DNA of 64,000 nt from Orientallactaga sibirica (Eukaryota > Chordata > Mammalia > Rodentia > Dipodidae), in NCBI GenBank assembly GCA_036365145.1, contig JAEOAD010002566.1, positions 4,805,501 to 4,869,500 of the forward strand, in the 5' to 3' direction. Below the pieces are notes generated by a model. That model had not been told where the DNA came from. It saw only the letters and a program-made list of their open reading frames with translations, and did not search any database. Position 1 is the stretch's first letter. Each line of letters begins with the position of its first letter. Shown piece by piece: positions 43,267 through 55,353 of this stretch. Both the position numbers and the translations under genes were made by a program.

Positions 43267-45033
43267 CTAGGGGTCCCGTTCTTTCTTGACCTTGATGTCT
43301 CCAGCAAGGATGGTGGCGATCTCGCCCTGCATGAAGGCCCAGGGGACAGAGGAGCCCACCAGAGGGCACTTGTCTCCACTGGGACAGTACACCTCTCCAG
43401 CCGGGCCCTGCGCCTTAATAAACTCCCGGGAACAAGGAAAGCAAAACTTGTGTCCTGGAACCGAGGGGCACTGGACGAAGTGGGTGTCTTCCAGACGCTC
43501 CCTGCACAGGGTACAGCACAGGGGGGCCCCAGGGGTCGCCCCTGTGCCACTACTACCTCCACCACTGACGGCTTCTGCCCCGGCTGTGGGGCTGACTTCT
43601 GCCTCACCGTTACGCGCCACCAGGCGATGCTGGGTTGGAGGTTGGGTGGTGGAGGAGGCTGCGGGACTGGCGCCTCCTGCGCGCACGTGACCTCCACCCA
43701 CACCAGGGTCTTTGGGTGAGTGGCCCAGGGCCTCGGCCACATTCTTCAGGGCGGCAATGGGTGAGGGTACACCGGGGGTCTCAGTGGAGTACGGGCCACC
43801 AGGTGCCACCCAATGTCGCTGCTGCTGTTCCTCAGTGGTCATCTTGCCAGCGGCCTCACCCTCGGGCTCAGGGGATGCCTTGCGCCGGCGTGGAGTGGTC
43901 GCCAGGTTCCTGGATGGGGCTCGCGGTGGTGGGCCACACAGAGCTGCGGGGGTCGGCTCTGGGTACTGCTGGGGCAAGGCCTCGGCGGGGGCAGGTTCGC
44001 GGAAGCTGCGGACCCCATCGGTGAGCAGCTCACCCAGCTGGCGCCATTCGCCCGAGCCGTGACGGCGTTCATATTCGAGGTACTTGAAGCCCGAAGAGGC
44101 CAGGGCCTTGCCAGGCTCCCGGAGGGCGTCATGAAACATCTGGCGAGCCACAGCCAGCACCCCCGCGTACACATTGCCAGAACCACACGGGTACTCAGTG
44201 AAGAGCTTCAGCTCGAACTCATAGCCGGGAGGGCGGGCAGTGGCATCGAAGGCGAACACCCTCCCCACCAGTCCATGATCCTTCTTGAATCGGACATTGA
44301 AGGGGGCGCAGGCAGACAGTGCCAGGAGCTGCTCCCTTACGGCCTTGGGACGCCCGTGCCATTCCTCTGCCCGGCCCCTCATGGCCTCGTTCAGTTCTGC
44401 CAAGCAGTCCGCATTCCTCTGCTGTTTCTCTTTCTCGAAATCGGAGCCGAAGAGTGGACGGGCAGGACTCAAGCCGGGTGCCAGCGTCAGGGCTCGGCCT
44501 CCAAGGCCAGACACCGCAGCTGCCAGCAGCCCGGGGGGCATCAGGCTGGGCATGGAGCCAAGCAAGGCCCTGCGCGCCCCTTCCGCCACCGCCACCTCCT
44601 CTCGGCCCAGTCCATTGGCCAGGCGGGAACCCAGGGTGTATTCCAAAGCCGGGGAGGGCAGCGGGAGGCGTCCAGACGATGTGGCCCTGTCATAGCGGTC
44701 GGGACCTGAGACTCCTCCACCTCCGGTACCGGATGGTTGGGGTTGGTTCTGCGGAGGTGGTAACTGTGGTCCCGGTGCGCCCCCGGCGGCCGTCAGCTCT
44801 TTGGAGGTGGGATGCTTGAGGGCCGGGGGTCCCGGGGAACGGCCTTCGGGGAGCACGTGGCTGCGTTTGAGCTGCCGGGCGGCGTCGATGAGCAGCTCGA
44901 TGCGGTCGGCGCCCTCGAAATTCACGCACCCTCGGCACACGGCCTCGCTGAAGTCCCACACCATGGCCCACGGCATCTTGGGCAGGTCGCACAGGTAGCA
45001 CCACTGGCGGCGGGACGCTTGCACAGATGCCAT
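43267..45033 (-). CDS. IRF2BP1: Interferon regulatory factor 2-binding protein 1 (single-exon)
   Basis: Nuclear co-repressor that binds the C-terminal repression domain of IRF2; the family also has E3-ligase-type RING activity. The 588-residue protein starts MASVQASRRQWCYLCDLPKM and ends KVKKERDP, against 584 residues in human. The N-terminal atypical C4 zinc finger uses Cys12, Cys15, Cys33 and Cys36 (WCYLC...AVCRGC). A long proline/glycine/alanine-rich linker follows. A C4-type RING lies at about 503-555 (LCCTLCRERL, FVQCPS, KFCFPCSREF, YCPSGDKCPL). The central region has the acidic/basic segment SDFEKEKQQRNADCLAELNE. There is no intron, as in mammals generally. The frame stays open 135 codons upstream but holds no other ATG, so 45031-45033 is the start. 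Very GC-rich. Confidence 0.97.
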   Translation of the reverse strand: MASVQASRRQWCYLCDLPKMPWAMVWDFSEAVCRGCVNFEGADRIELLIDAARQLKRSHVLPEGRSPGPPALKHPTSKELTAAGGAPGPQLPPPQNQPQPSGTGGGGVSGPDRYDRATSSGRLPLPSPALEYTLGSRLANGLGREEVAVAEGARRALLGSMPSLMPPGLLAAAVSGLGGRALTLAPGLSPARPLFGSDFEKEKQQRNADCLAELNEAMRGRAEEWHGRPKAVREQLLALSACAPFNVRFKKDHGLVGRVFAFDATARPPGYEFELKLFTEYPCGSGNVYAGVLAVARQMFHDALREPGKALASSGFKYLEYERRHGSGEWRQLGELLTDGVRSFREPAPAEALPQQYPEPTPAALCGPPPRAPSRNLATTPRRRKASPEPEGEAAGKMTTEEQQQRHWVAPGGPYSTETPGVPSPIAALKNVAEALGHSPKDPGVGGGHVRAGGASPAASSTTQPPTQHRLVARNGEAEVSPTAGAEAVSGGGSSGTGATPGAPLCCTLCRERLEDTHFVQCPSVPGHKFCFPCSREFIKAQGPAGEVYCPSGDKCPLVGSSVPWAFMQGEIATILAGDIKVKKERDP

Positions 45034-45600
45034 GGCGCCCCCCGCGCGCGCGCGCGCACCGCCGCCGCCCGGTCCCCGCCGCCCACGTTCGCTGCCGCTC
45101 CGCGCCGCTGCCGCCGCCGTTCGATCCGAGTCCCCCGGAAGGCGCGAGCCACACAGTCGGGAGGAGGCCTGCTCAGGCTCCGCGGCCCCGCCGGATTCAG
45201 GCCCGGCCCCCCTTCCCCGCCCCCCTGGGGCCTTACGCCTTTGCCTGGGTTTTTTTTTTTTTTTTTCTTTTTCTTTTTTTTTTTTTTTTCTTCCTTCCTT
45301 CCTCACTCCCGCCTCTCGGCGAAATGCAAGACGCGAGAGGCTCTTCGGCGCCCCCGTCCGGTGAGGGGCGACAAACAGCTCCGGGTTCCTCGATAGGCAC
45401 CCCTCCCCACCCTCCCCCCCAGCGACACACACACACACACACCGGGGTTCCCGCCGCTCCCGTTCCCGACGCTCCTACTCCCGCCGCTGCAAACGGCCGC
45501 CGTCGCCTGCACCGCACCTCCTTCTTCTGCCCCAGAGGCCGCTTCGCAGGGAAAGTTACATAACGCGCCCGCGGAGCCTTCTGGGAAATGTAGTCCCGTC
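45034..45600 (-). promoter_or_regulatory. IRF2BP1: IRF2BP1 5' UTR and CpG-island promoter with a perfect SBS (ZNF143/THAP11) motif
   Basis: A CpG-rich region upstream of the ATG contains a T-rich tract (about 45250-45300; A-rich in the transcript), a short (CA)n and, at 45577-45598, ccttctgggaaatgtagtcc, i.e. gggactacatttcccagaag on the gene strand. This is the full SBS/ZNF143-THAP11 core. No TATA box is apparent. The transcription start is not fixed by sequence. Confidence 0.65.
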
Positions 45601-46320
45601 GCGGAGCGGCTCTTAAAGGGGACGGCGGGATTTAAAGGGGACGGCGGAAAGCTTTGGGAAAGAAAGGAGTGAGGAGGAACATTGGAGCCCTGGCGCAGGT
45701 TCAACACTGCGCGACACTCTACCACCCAGCGGGCAGTTGAGAACGTGCTCCGATTTAGCTCGGGCAAAGGATAGGGTACGAATGATTAGAAATGCCACGA
45801 ATCTGATAAGACGCCGGGTGCACAGGCTGCTAGGAATGCAATTTTTTTCCTCCCACCCTTCTTTAGGCCAGGTTGACCTGGAGTTCACTATGTGTAGCCC
45901 AGGCTGGCCTCAAACTAGCAAAAATTTGGGTCGGGAAGATGGCTTATCGGTTAAAACAACTTGCTTGTAAAGAATGCTAGCCAGAGTTCAATTTCCCACT
46001 AGCCATGTAAATCCAGATGCACGTGGCACATACGTGGAGTTAGCAGCAGCGAGGCGCTGGCCATTCATGCTCAATTTACTTTCTCTCTCTCTCTCTGCTC
46101 GCAAATAAAAATATATTTATTTATAAGCAGCAGGGGCAGGGAGAGAGCAAGAATGGGCATGCTAGGGTGGTCAACCGCTGGGGGCAAAAAATCCTCGGAT
46201 ACATGCACCACTTTGTGCATCTGGTTTTACGTGGGTACTGGGGAATCGAACTCGGGTTGTTAGGTTTCGCAGGCAAGTGCCTTAACCGCTGAGCCGTCTC
46301 TCCAGACCAATAATATATTT
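45601..46320. repeat. IRF2BP1 upstream flank: unique sequence then degraded SINEs
   Basis: 45601-45840 is unique, with a 19-bp direct duplication of 'aaaggggacggcgg' near 45615-45650. About 45845-45925 is an old B1 fragment (-), 45925-46110 an old B2-like (+) and 46115-46305 a B2-like (-). Confidence 0.6.
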
Positions 46321-47335
46321 TAAAAAATAAATAAATAAACGACTAGCAACAATTTTCCTGTTCCCGCCTCCTTAGTATGGGGATTACCGGAGGGAACCTC
46401 CACAGTTCCGAGCATGCAATTTTGGCTCCGATTTGCTGAATAGCTTTAGGCAAGAATCTTGCCCTCTCTGACTATCCCCGCCCTTTGAGGAAGGGCCAAT
46501 GGCGAGTTAGTTGAGGCGGCGGAGAGTCTGTGATTGGATGGTTTCAGGGGATGGGCACCAGGCCATTGAGTTGGAGAAAGGGTGCCCTTTCCCCAAATCT
46601 TAAAACAGCAACCTCGGGAGATCGTCCCCTGCAGGAGAAAAGAGAAGACTGAGAAGGCCTCCGAGCCAGGTTCGAGCCCCTAGTCTCCTCTTCTGCGCAT
46701 GGAGGGCCCTGATTGAACGCCTTCCAAACCTGCTCGCGCTCTGGTCTCCAAAGGGTTACACTGTCCACGTCTCAGCGCCCCCCCCCAAACTTCACTACAA
46801 TTCCCAAAATGCCCTGCGGGATGTACGAACTGACGCACTTCCGCCGTCTGGAAGATTGGGGGAGGCCTTCCCGATTCAGTCTGTACTAGTCCCCCCCCAA
46901 CACACACCCGATCAACTTTTGGGTGCTTTTAGACGCTGGGATTTGTGGGGGAACCTTTTATGGCTCCTCGATTTGAATCCGAAGAGGGGATCGAGGGATG
47001 GCTAGGAAGAGGAAGGTGCTAGCCCATCTTTCCCCCAACCTCGAGTGCTTCATACTTGGTGGGCCCAGCCTGGCCTTTTGGACACCCCATGTTTTCTGTC
47101 TTCTCAGACGCCGGGAACACTGCGAGGCAGGGTGGGGAGGGGAGGTTGCAGGGCTCTAGGTTCGAGCTCACAGCAGCCCTTTTCTTCCTCTCTGGGCCTG
47201 GGTTCTACCCTAAGAAGTATCCCAATGTCTTGCCCGTTTGTGTTCATTTGTGACTAGCACTGTAAAAGGGCTGTCGGTGTATTCCCATCTCAGTGTTACC
47301 ATAGCAGCTCTGTTGCTAAAATTTTACCTAAAACT
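46321..47335. promoter_or_regulatory. Gene-less promoter-like island (two CCAAT boxes and an SBS motif)
   Basis: About 1 kb of SINE-free DNA with CCAAT at 46496-46500 (ggccaatggcg), an inverted CCAAT (ATTGG) at 46533-46537, and actacaattcccaaaatgcc at 46794-46813, a near-perfect ZNF143/THAP11 SBS on the plus strand. No conserved coding sequence is recognised next to it. It lies about 1 kb upstream of the IRF2BP1 island. Confidence 0.5.
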
Positions 47336-49600
47336 TGTATTATCTTTTTTTAAAAAAATATTTAATTTATTTATTTGAGATAGATAGAACGGGCGCACCA
47401 GGGCCTCCAGCCACACTGCAAAAGGACTCCAGATGCATGCGCCCCCTTGTGCATCTAATTTAGAGTGGGTCCTGGAGAGTCGAACAGGGATCCTTTAGTT
47501 TTGCAGACAAATGCCTTAACCACTAAGCCATCTCTCCAGCCCACCTGTACGGTCTTAATACTCTCTCTCTTTTCCCAAAGTAGGGTCTCACTCTTGCTCA
47601 GGCTGACCTGGAATTCACTGCAAAAGAACTCCAGAGGCATGCGCCACCTTGTGCATCTGGCTAAGGTGGGATATGGAGAAATGAACCGGGGTCCTTAGGT
47701 TTCACAGGCATGTGCCGTAACCACTAAGCCATCTCTCCAGCCCTACATCTCCTCTTTAGAAAAAAAAAAAAAATTACCTAGCGCTGGAGAGGTGGCTCAG
47801 AAGTTAAAGGTGCTTGCAAAGCGCCAGGGTTCGATTCCCCAGAACCCACATAAATCCAGAAACACCAATTGGCATTTGCAGTGGCAGGAGGTCTTGGTGT
47901 GTCTAAATTCACTCTCTCTGTGTCTGCCCATTTTCTCTCTCTCTCAAGTAAATAAATAAATTTTTTAAAAGCTGGGCCTGCCAGGTGTGGTGGCACACAT
48001 CTTTAATCCCAGCACATGGGAGGCAGAGGTAGGAGGATCACCATGAGTTCAAGGCCACCCTGAGAATACACAGTGAATTCCAGGTCAGCCTGGACTATAG
48101 TGAGACCCTACCTTGAAAAACAAAAAAAAAAAAAAAAAAAAAAGATTGCCCAGCTGGAGACATGGCTCAGCAGTTAAGACACTTGCCTGCAGAGCCCAAG
48201 GAATTTAGTTCAGTTCCCAGTACCCATGTAGAGCTGGATGCATGAGGTAGCACATTCATCTGGAGGTCATTGGCAGTGTCTGCAGGCCCTGGTGTGTCCA
48301 TATTTCCCCCTCACACACCTCTCTCTCTCCTTGCAAATAAATAAATGAGATATAAAGGTGTGAGCTACCACACCTGGAAAAAAAATTATCTACTTTTGCC
48401 TGCTGCATCTTAGGGACATGGCCACCTGTTTGCTTGGGGGCTGGGAATAGAATGTAGGGCCCCCTGTTAAGTTCTCCATCACCGAGCTATGCCAGTATCC
48501 CCACCACCACCATTTTCTGTTTGTTTGCTTGGTATTTTCTTTTTTTTTTTTTCCAAGGTAGAGTCTTACTCTAGCCCAGGATGACTTGAAATTCACTCTG
48601 TATTCTCAGGGTGGCCTCCTCCCTCTGCCTCCCAAGTGCTGGGATTAAAGGTGTGTGCCACCCACACGCATCTGGATTTCGTTCACAGCAGCTTAGAGAC
48701 TGCTGGCTCGCCCATCTCTGTCTCCCTCTCCCTCTCTCTCTCTGTATCTCTCTCCAAAAATAAATAAAATAATAATAAAATTTTTTTTAAAATGTGTGTG
48801 CCACCATGCCCAGCTCTAAAAGAAATTTATTTATTTATCTATTTATTTATTTGAGATAGAGAGAAAGAGAGGCAGATAGAGAGAATGGATGCACCAGGGC
48901 CTCTAGCCACTGCAAATTAATGCCAGACTCATGTGCCACCATGTGCATCTGGTTTATGGGGGTTATAGAGAGTAGAACCTGGGTTCTTAGGCTTCTCAGG
49001 TAAATGCCTTAACCACTAAGCCATCTCTCCAGCCTTTGTACCTGTTTATTTATTTTGGCTTTTTTAGGTAGGATATAGCACTCTTCTTTTGTTTTATTGA
49101 GGCGACCTGGGATTCACTATGTAGTCTCAAGCTGGCCTTGAACTCGCGGCGATCCTCCTATCTCTGCCTCCCATGTGCTGGGATTAAAGGTGTGCACCAT
49201 CATGCTGGCTCTGTACCTGTTTTGTGGTTTGTTTGTTTTTTTTTTTTTTTTTTTTTTCAAGGTAGGGTCTCACTCTAGCTGAGGCTGACCTGGAATTAAC
49301 TATGTAGTCTCAGGATGGCCTCGAACTCATGGCAATCCTCCTACCTCTGCCTCCTGAGTGCTGAGATTAAAGGCGTGCCCCACCATGCCCGGCAGTACCT
49401 GTTGTTTTAAACACAGGAACTTTTACGTGGACACCGATTGAGTCTGAAATTTAAAACATGCTTGGAGCCATTGTTCCTTTACAAATTTTTGATATGCAGC
49501 CCAGGCTGGCCTTGATTCTGAGATCTGCCTCAGCCTCCCCAGTGGGGTTACACTGATATGCCACCCTGCCCTGATTGAACACACTATGAGAGACTACAGC
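47336..49600. repeat. Intergenic SINE cluster between IRF2BP1 and MYPOP
   Basis: B2-like (-): 47340-47545, 47620-47745 (fragment fused to a B1 fragment 47570-47620), 48815-49035. B2-like (+): 47775-47965, 48145-48350. B1-like (+): 47975-48125. B1-like (-): 48540-48665 (split; a B2-variant 3' part lies at 48660-48790 and the B1 end words recur at 48790-48815), 49045-49215, 49225-49395, 49490-49580 (old). 48390-48530 is single-copy. Confidence 0.7.
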
Positions 49601-49724
49601 GAAAATCAGGGCTCTGTGAGGAAAACCTATCCGGGAATGTTAGTGGAGCTGAGATCTAACAGATAAGCAGAACCTAACTGCAGAAAGTAAAGGTTCCTAA
49701 AAGTTCATTCCCCCCCCCCTTCTG

Positions 49725-49805
49725 CATGTCAGGCAGGTGCTCTGAGCCACGCCCCCGGCCCCCCTCAGTCCTTCAATGGTGGATTCTAGGCAAGGCCGCT
49801 ACGGG
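49725..49805 (-). repeat. Short piece of the ID-derived 51-bp satellite
   Basis: On the minus strand it reads 'ccttgcctagaatccaccat', a divergent stretch, then 'ggggggccgggggcgtggct' and 'cagagcacctgcc'. It thus contains a unit end followed by the start of the next unit, in the same order as the large arrays. Confidence 0.6.
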
Positions 49806-49961
49806 GGAGGAGGTGTGGCCTTGGAGAATGGGGTGGGGGGAGGAAGGAGGAGGAAGAGTGTGACCCTCCTGGGAGAGGGTGCAATTTGCCACCCAGTGGG
49901 TGGGCAGTTGTAAGTGCTAGACACTCAGTCCTGTCACAGAACCTCAAGTATGAAAAATAAG
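49806..49961. other. MYPOP 3' flank
   Basis: G-rich single-copy DNA directly beyond the MYPOP polyadenylation signal; nothing recognised. Confidence 0.4.
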
Positions 49962-49967
49962 TTTATT
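49962..49967 (-). terminator. MYPOP: MYPOP polyadenylation signal (AATAAA on minus strand)
   Basis: TTTATT on the plus strand within 'aataagtttattgggatctt'. It lies about 620 nt after the MYPOP stop in single-copy DNA, giving a 3' UTR of roughly 640 nt. Confidence 0.7.
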
Positions 49968-50584
49968 GGGATCTTGTCACCACTGAGGAGGCATAAAGGG
50001 GCTGAGTTCCGGAGGTCAGATTCGGCAATGGCAGTGGGAGGCAGAGGACCCAACCCTTACCTCCCCAGTCAGAACCCCGCCCCCTTGCCCCTAGGGGACA
50101 TAACTGGCTATATATCCTCTGTCATCCACATTCTCATTTGTCTAGCAATTCCCCCACCCCATCTAAAGTCTGGGGGTTGGGGAAGTGGGGAGCCCCCCCA
50201 CTTCAAGTCAACAGCAGGAAGTGTTAGGCAAAGGGGCTCATTGCAGACCCAAGGGGTCCCCTCCCACCCCACGAAGGGTGATATTATTAAGGAACAAAAT
50301 CAAATCGATGGCTTAGAAGTCAGGGCTAAGGGAGGCAGCCAGGCAGACAGCATTGTACCAGAGAAAGGAGCTGGGATGGGGGGGGTTCCCACCCAGGGGT
50401 TTCCCACCCCAGACAATCAGGCACTAACTAGCACAGGAAGAGTGGGGTGCTCACCACCACCCCCCTCCCCGGAGCAGGGAGCCAAGGCGCGGCTAGGATG
50501 GGCAAGGAGCATCTGTCCCCCCCTCGACTGCGCCAAGCTGGGAGGAGGGGCGCAGCAGGCAGGGGCACTGGACAGGAGTAGGTT

Positions 50585-52370
50585 TCAGGGAGATTTCCAT
50601 CGGCCCCGCCTCTTCCGCGTGGGGAAACCTTTCCTCCTCTTGGGTGGAGGCGAGTCGTGGAGAGGAAGTGGCGCTGGGGGTGGCCTGGGTGTCCCTTCTT
50701 CGCTCCTAGGGGCAATGATCACCCCTCGGGCTGCCACCACAGCTCCATCTACGATGGCAGCGACCACAGACACGGGTTCTGGGGTGACCTCCACCTTGGG
50801 GGCAGGTGGAGGCTGAACGGGCCTGGGAGGAGCAGGGGGAGGAGGAGGCGGCGGGGGTGGGGGTAGCGGTTCGCATGGGGTTCCTGGCAGAAGGGGTAAC
50901 AGGGCACTAAGGGCTTCGCTCAGTTTGGCCAGCCCCTGCCGAAGGGTGCCAGCCAGCTCCCGGATGGCGTTGGCAGTCTCCTGCTGGGCCCGCAGGAAGT
51001 CCAGGGACTGGTCTGGGGCCGAAGTGGGTGGAGGCCGAGGAGGGGGGCCCGGGGAAGAAGATGCCACTTGGGTCAGCGGTTGTGGTGGCAGCGGAGGGGC
51101 AGAGGGCAGTGGAGACAAGGCCAGGCGGGGCAGCTGGACAGCCTGGGGGGCTGCAAGGGGCGGGGACTCACGCTCCTTGGACCTTGGGCAACCAGTTTCC
51201 TGGACATTGGAAGAAGGTCGGGCCCAGGGTTCGGGGCTGCTGGAGCCGCCCTTGCTGTGGGCTGGGGTATCTGAAGAGAGAGATATCCATAGGTTACTTA
51301 TGAGCCTGAAGGGCTTTACCTTTTTGGCTTCCCAGCCCAGAACAATACCTCAGTTGGTTCATTCATTCGTTCATTCATTTATTCATACATTCAATATCTT
51401 GCTAAAAAAATGTCCAAGCTAACGTACAGCTCATGAGCCATCCTCCTGCCTCAGCATCCCAACGTCTGGGATTATAGGTATGTACGACCATGCCTGGACA
51501 GTGGTTCTTTGTTTGTTTGTTTTTTTCGAGGTAGAGTCTCACTCTAGTCCAGGCTGACCTGGAATTCACTATATTGTCTCAGATGGACAGTGATTGTTTT
51601 AAAACCTAAGTGAGGGCTGGAGAGATGATTTAGCCGTTAAGGCGTTTGCCTGGGAAGCCTAAGGACCCAGGTTCAATTCCCCAGGACCCATGTAAGCCAG
51701 ATGCACTAGGGGGCGCATGCATATAAAGTTCTTTTGCTGTGGTATAGGCCCTGGTACATCCATTCTCTCTATCTGACTTTCTCTAAATAAATAAATAGTA
51801 AATAAAAATAAATAAATTTAAAAACTAAGTGAAGAGCTGGGCATATAGCTAAGTGGTAGAGTATGAGCTAGCGTGCATATGTCCCTTGGTTCAATTCTCA
51901 GGACTGAAAAATAAAATAAAATAAAAGACAAACCAACAACAACAAAAGAAAAAGCCCTGGGCTGGAGAGATAGCTTAGCAGTTGAAGCATTTGCCTGCAA
52001 AGCCAAAGGATCCCTGTTTGATTCTCAAGGACCCACATAAGCCAGATGCACAAGGGGGAACATGTGTCTGTTTGTTTGCAGAGGCTGGAGGCCCTGGTGT
52101 GCCCATTCTCTCTCTGCCTCTTTCTCTCTCTCAATTAAATAAATAATAGATAAAAAAATAAATAAATAAAATAAAACAAAAAAAGGGCCGGGCGTGGTGG
52201 CGTATGCCTTTAATCCCAGCACTCAGGAGGCAGAGGTAGGAGGATCGCCATGAGTTCTAGGCTACCCTGAGAATACAGAGTGAATTCCAGGTCAGCCTGA
52301 GCTAGAGTAGAGACACTACTGCGAAAAACAACAACAACAACAAAAAGGTCAGTCTGTTGGCTTGCCTCAC

Positions 52371-52419
<49 letters not shown>

Positions 52420-53098
52420 ACAAAAGAAAAAAGAAAAGTAAAAGAAAAAAAAAGTGGAGAACTCCTGGGGAGTGAAGCCTGAGGCTGCCCTCTTGTCTCA
52501 ACATGAACATATGTGCATATGCACCTGCACACATGAAGCCTAGCATGATGGTACATGTCTGTAATCCCAGCACTTTGGAGGCTGCGGCAGGAAGACTGGG
52601 CCTATCGTGTGAACCCTATCTTAAAAACAACAAAACAACAAAAAAACAGGTGGGAGAAATGGTGTAGCGGTTAAGGCGCTTGCCTGCAAAGCCATGTTCC
52701 GACACCTCAGAATCCATGTAAACCAGATGCACAAGGTGACGCAAGCACAAGGGCGCACATGTGCACAAGGTCTGTAGTTTGATTGCAGTGGCTGGAGGTC
52801 CTGGCACACCAATTTTCACTCTCTCTTTCATTAAAAAAAAAAAATGTGGGCTGGAGAGATGGCTTAGGGGTTAAGGCGCCTGCCTCCTAAGCCAAAGAAC
52901 CCGGTTCCAATCTCCAGGTCCCACGGTCAGACGCAAAGTGATGCAAGGGCGCAATGCCACACTTGACCACAAGGGGAGCACACATCTGGATTTCATTCGC
53001 AGCAGCTGAGACTGCTGGTGCACCCAGATACACAGAGAATTCCAGGTCAGTTGAGTGAGCTAGAATGAAACCCTACGTCAAAAAAATATTTCTCTGTC

Positions 53099-53135
<37 letters not shown>

Positions 53136-55183
53136 GTTTTTCGAGGTAGGGTCTCACTCTAGTTCAGGCTGACCTGGAGTTCACTCTGTATTCTCAGGGT
53201 GGCCTTGAACTCACGGCTGTCCTCCTACCTCTGCCTCCTGAGTGCTGGGATTAAAGGCGTGCGCCACCACGCCCAGCTTACTCTCTTTTTTTTTTTAAGT
53301 TAGGGTTTCACTCTAACCCAGGTTGACCTGGAATTCACTGTGTAGTCTCAGACTGCCCTTGAACTCACGGCAGTCCCCCTACCTCTGCCTCCTGAGTGCT
53401 GGAATCAAAGGCATGCCCCACCATGCCCAGCTTATTTTGATATTTATTTATTTTTATTTTTTTTTTTTTTGGTTTTTCAAGGTAGGGTATTGCTCTAGTC
53501 CAGGCAGACCTGGAATTCATTATGTAGTCTCAGGGTGGCCTCGAACTCACGATCCACCTACCTCTGCCTCCCAAGTGCTGAGATTAAAGGCGTGCGCCAC
53601 CATGCCTAGCTAGTTTTTGTTTATTTATTTGAGAGAGAGAGAGAGAGGAAGAGAATGGGCATTCCAGGGCCTCCGGCTACTGCAAATGAACTCCAGATGC
53701 ATGCGCCACCTTGTGCATCTGGCATACATGGGACCTGGAGAATTGAACTTGGGTTCTTTGGCTTTGTAGGCAAGGGCCTTAACAGCTAAGCTGTCTCTCC
53801 AGCTCTGCCTCCTGTGTTTTGAATAGTTGGTCCTCAGCTGGTGGCAGTTTGGGAAAGTTGTGGGTGGGATCTTTGGCGGGGGGCGGGGCTTGCTGGAGGA
53901 GGTATGTTATTGGGGGTGAACATCCAAGTTTGTTAGTCCAACCCACTATGTGTTCCGAGCCAGCTCACTTTCCCATTCAGGTGGAGCTGTGACAGGCGCC
54001 TTGCTGGTCCACTCCTGCCACGATTTTCCTGCCACTGTAAAGTTTCCTCTTCAAACTGCAGGTTGAAATCAACCCTTTCCTCCCATATGCTGCTTGGGAT
54101 CAGGCAGTTTTTGTCCCAGCAATGAGAAACTGCTGATGGGCGTGGTGGTCCACAGCTTTAATCCCAGCACTCGGGAGGCAGAGGTAGGAGGATCGCTGTG
54201 AGTTCGAGGCCACCCTGAGACTACAGAGTGAATTCCAGGTCAGCCTGGCTTAGAGTGAGACCTTACCTCAAACAAACAAACAAACAAACAAACAAACAAA
54301 CAAACAAACAAAAAAAGAGAAGGGGCTGGAGAAATGGCTTGGCGGTTGAGGCGGCTGCCTGCGAAGCCTAAGAATGCTTGTTCAAATCTCCAGGTCCCAC
54401 ATATAGCCAGATGCAAAAGTGACACAAGCACATATCGCACATGCCCACCAGGCGGCGCACACATCTGGAATACATTCACAGCGACTGAATAGGCCCTGGT
54501 GCGCCCATTCTCTCTCTGCCTCTTCCTCTCTTAAATAAAAAATAATAAAAAAGAGAAGGTGACTGCTTATAGAGGCTGAGAGATGGCTCAGCAGGTAAGA
54601 TCACTGGCTGCACCACCATGAGGACCAGAGTTCAACCCCCACAACCCATGTAAGAGGTCAGCGGTTTTGATGGGTCCTAAGAGAATAATACAGTCATGCT
54701 CCAAAAAAGCATCCAGGCACAAAGACCCATGTTTTCCATGATTCCATTTACACAGTATGTCCATATCAAGCCATTCTACAGAGGCAGAAGGTAAATGGGT
54801 GGCTGTCTGGGGCTGGGAGAAGTGAGTGGGGGGAGGGTCTTAGAGGCACAAGGGATGGTGAAAATGTTCTAAAATTGATCATGGTGATAGGGAATAAGTT
54901 AAAAATCACTGAATTGGGGCTGGAGAGATGGCTTAGTGGTTAAGGCGCTTGCCTGCGAAGCCGAAGAACCCAAGTTCGATTCCCCAGGACCCTACGTAAG
55001 CCAGATACACAAGGTGGCACACGCGTCTGGAGTTCGTTTGCAGTGGCTGAAGGCCCTGGTGCGCCCATTCTCCCTCTTTCTCTGCCTCTCAGAAAAGCAA
55101 AAATAAATAAATAAATGCCCGTGCTATGAAAAAAAAAAAAAGTCACTGAATTGTCCACCTTCCATAGGTGGGTTAGAATGTTA

Positions 55184-55218
<35 letters not shown>

Positions 55219-55306
55219 TGTTCCATACGTCACCTACGGTGGCGGGAACAAAACATTGTGTGTCCTGCTCCATTGCTCCTCTGCCGGGTCTCTGTTATCT
55301 ATCTAC

Positions 55307-55353
<47 letters not shown>

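Noticed and set aside
43813..44709. 298-codon plus-strand open frame
   Set aside because: Lies entirely antisense to the IRF2BP1 coding exon and has no recognisable domain.
49914..50816. 300-codon plus-strand open frame
   Set aside because: Antisense to the MYPOP last exon and 3' UTR, which match a known protein; composition follows the proline codons on the opposite strand.
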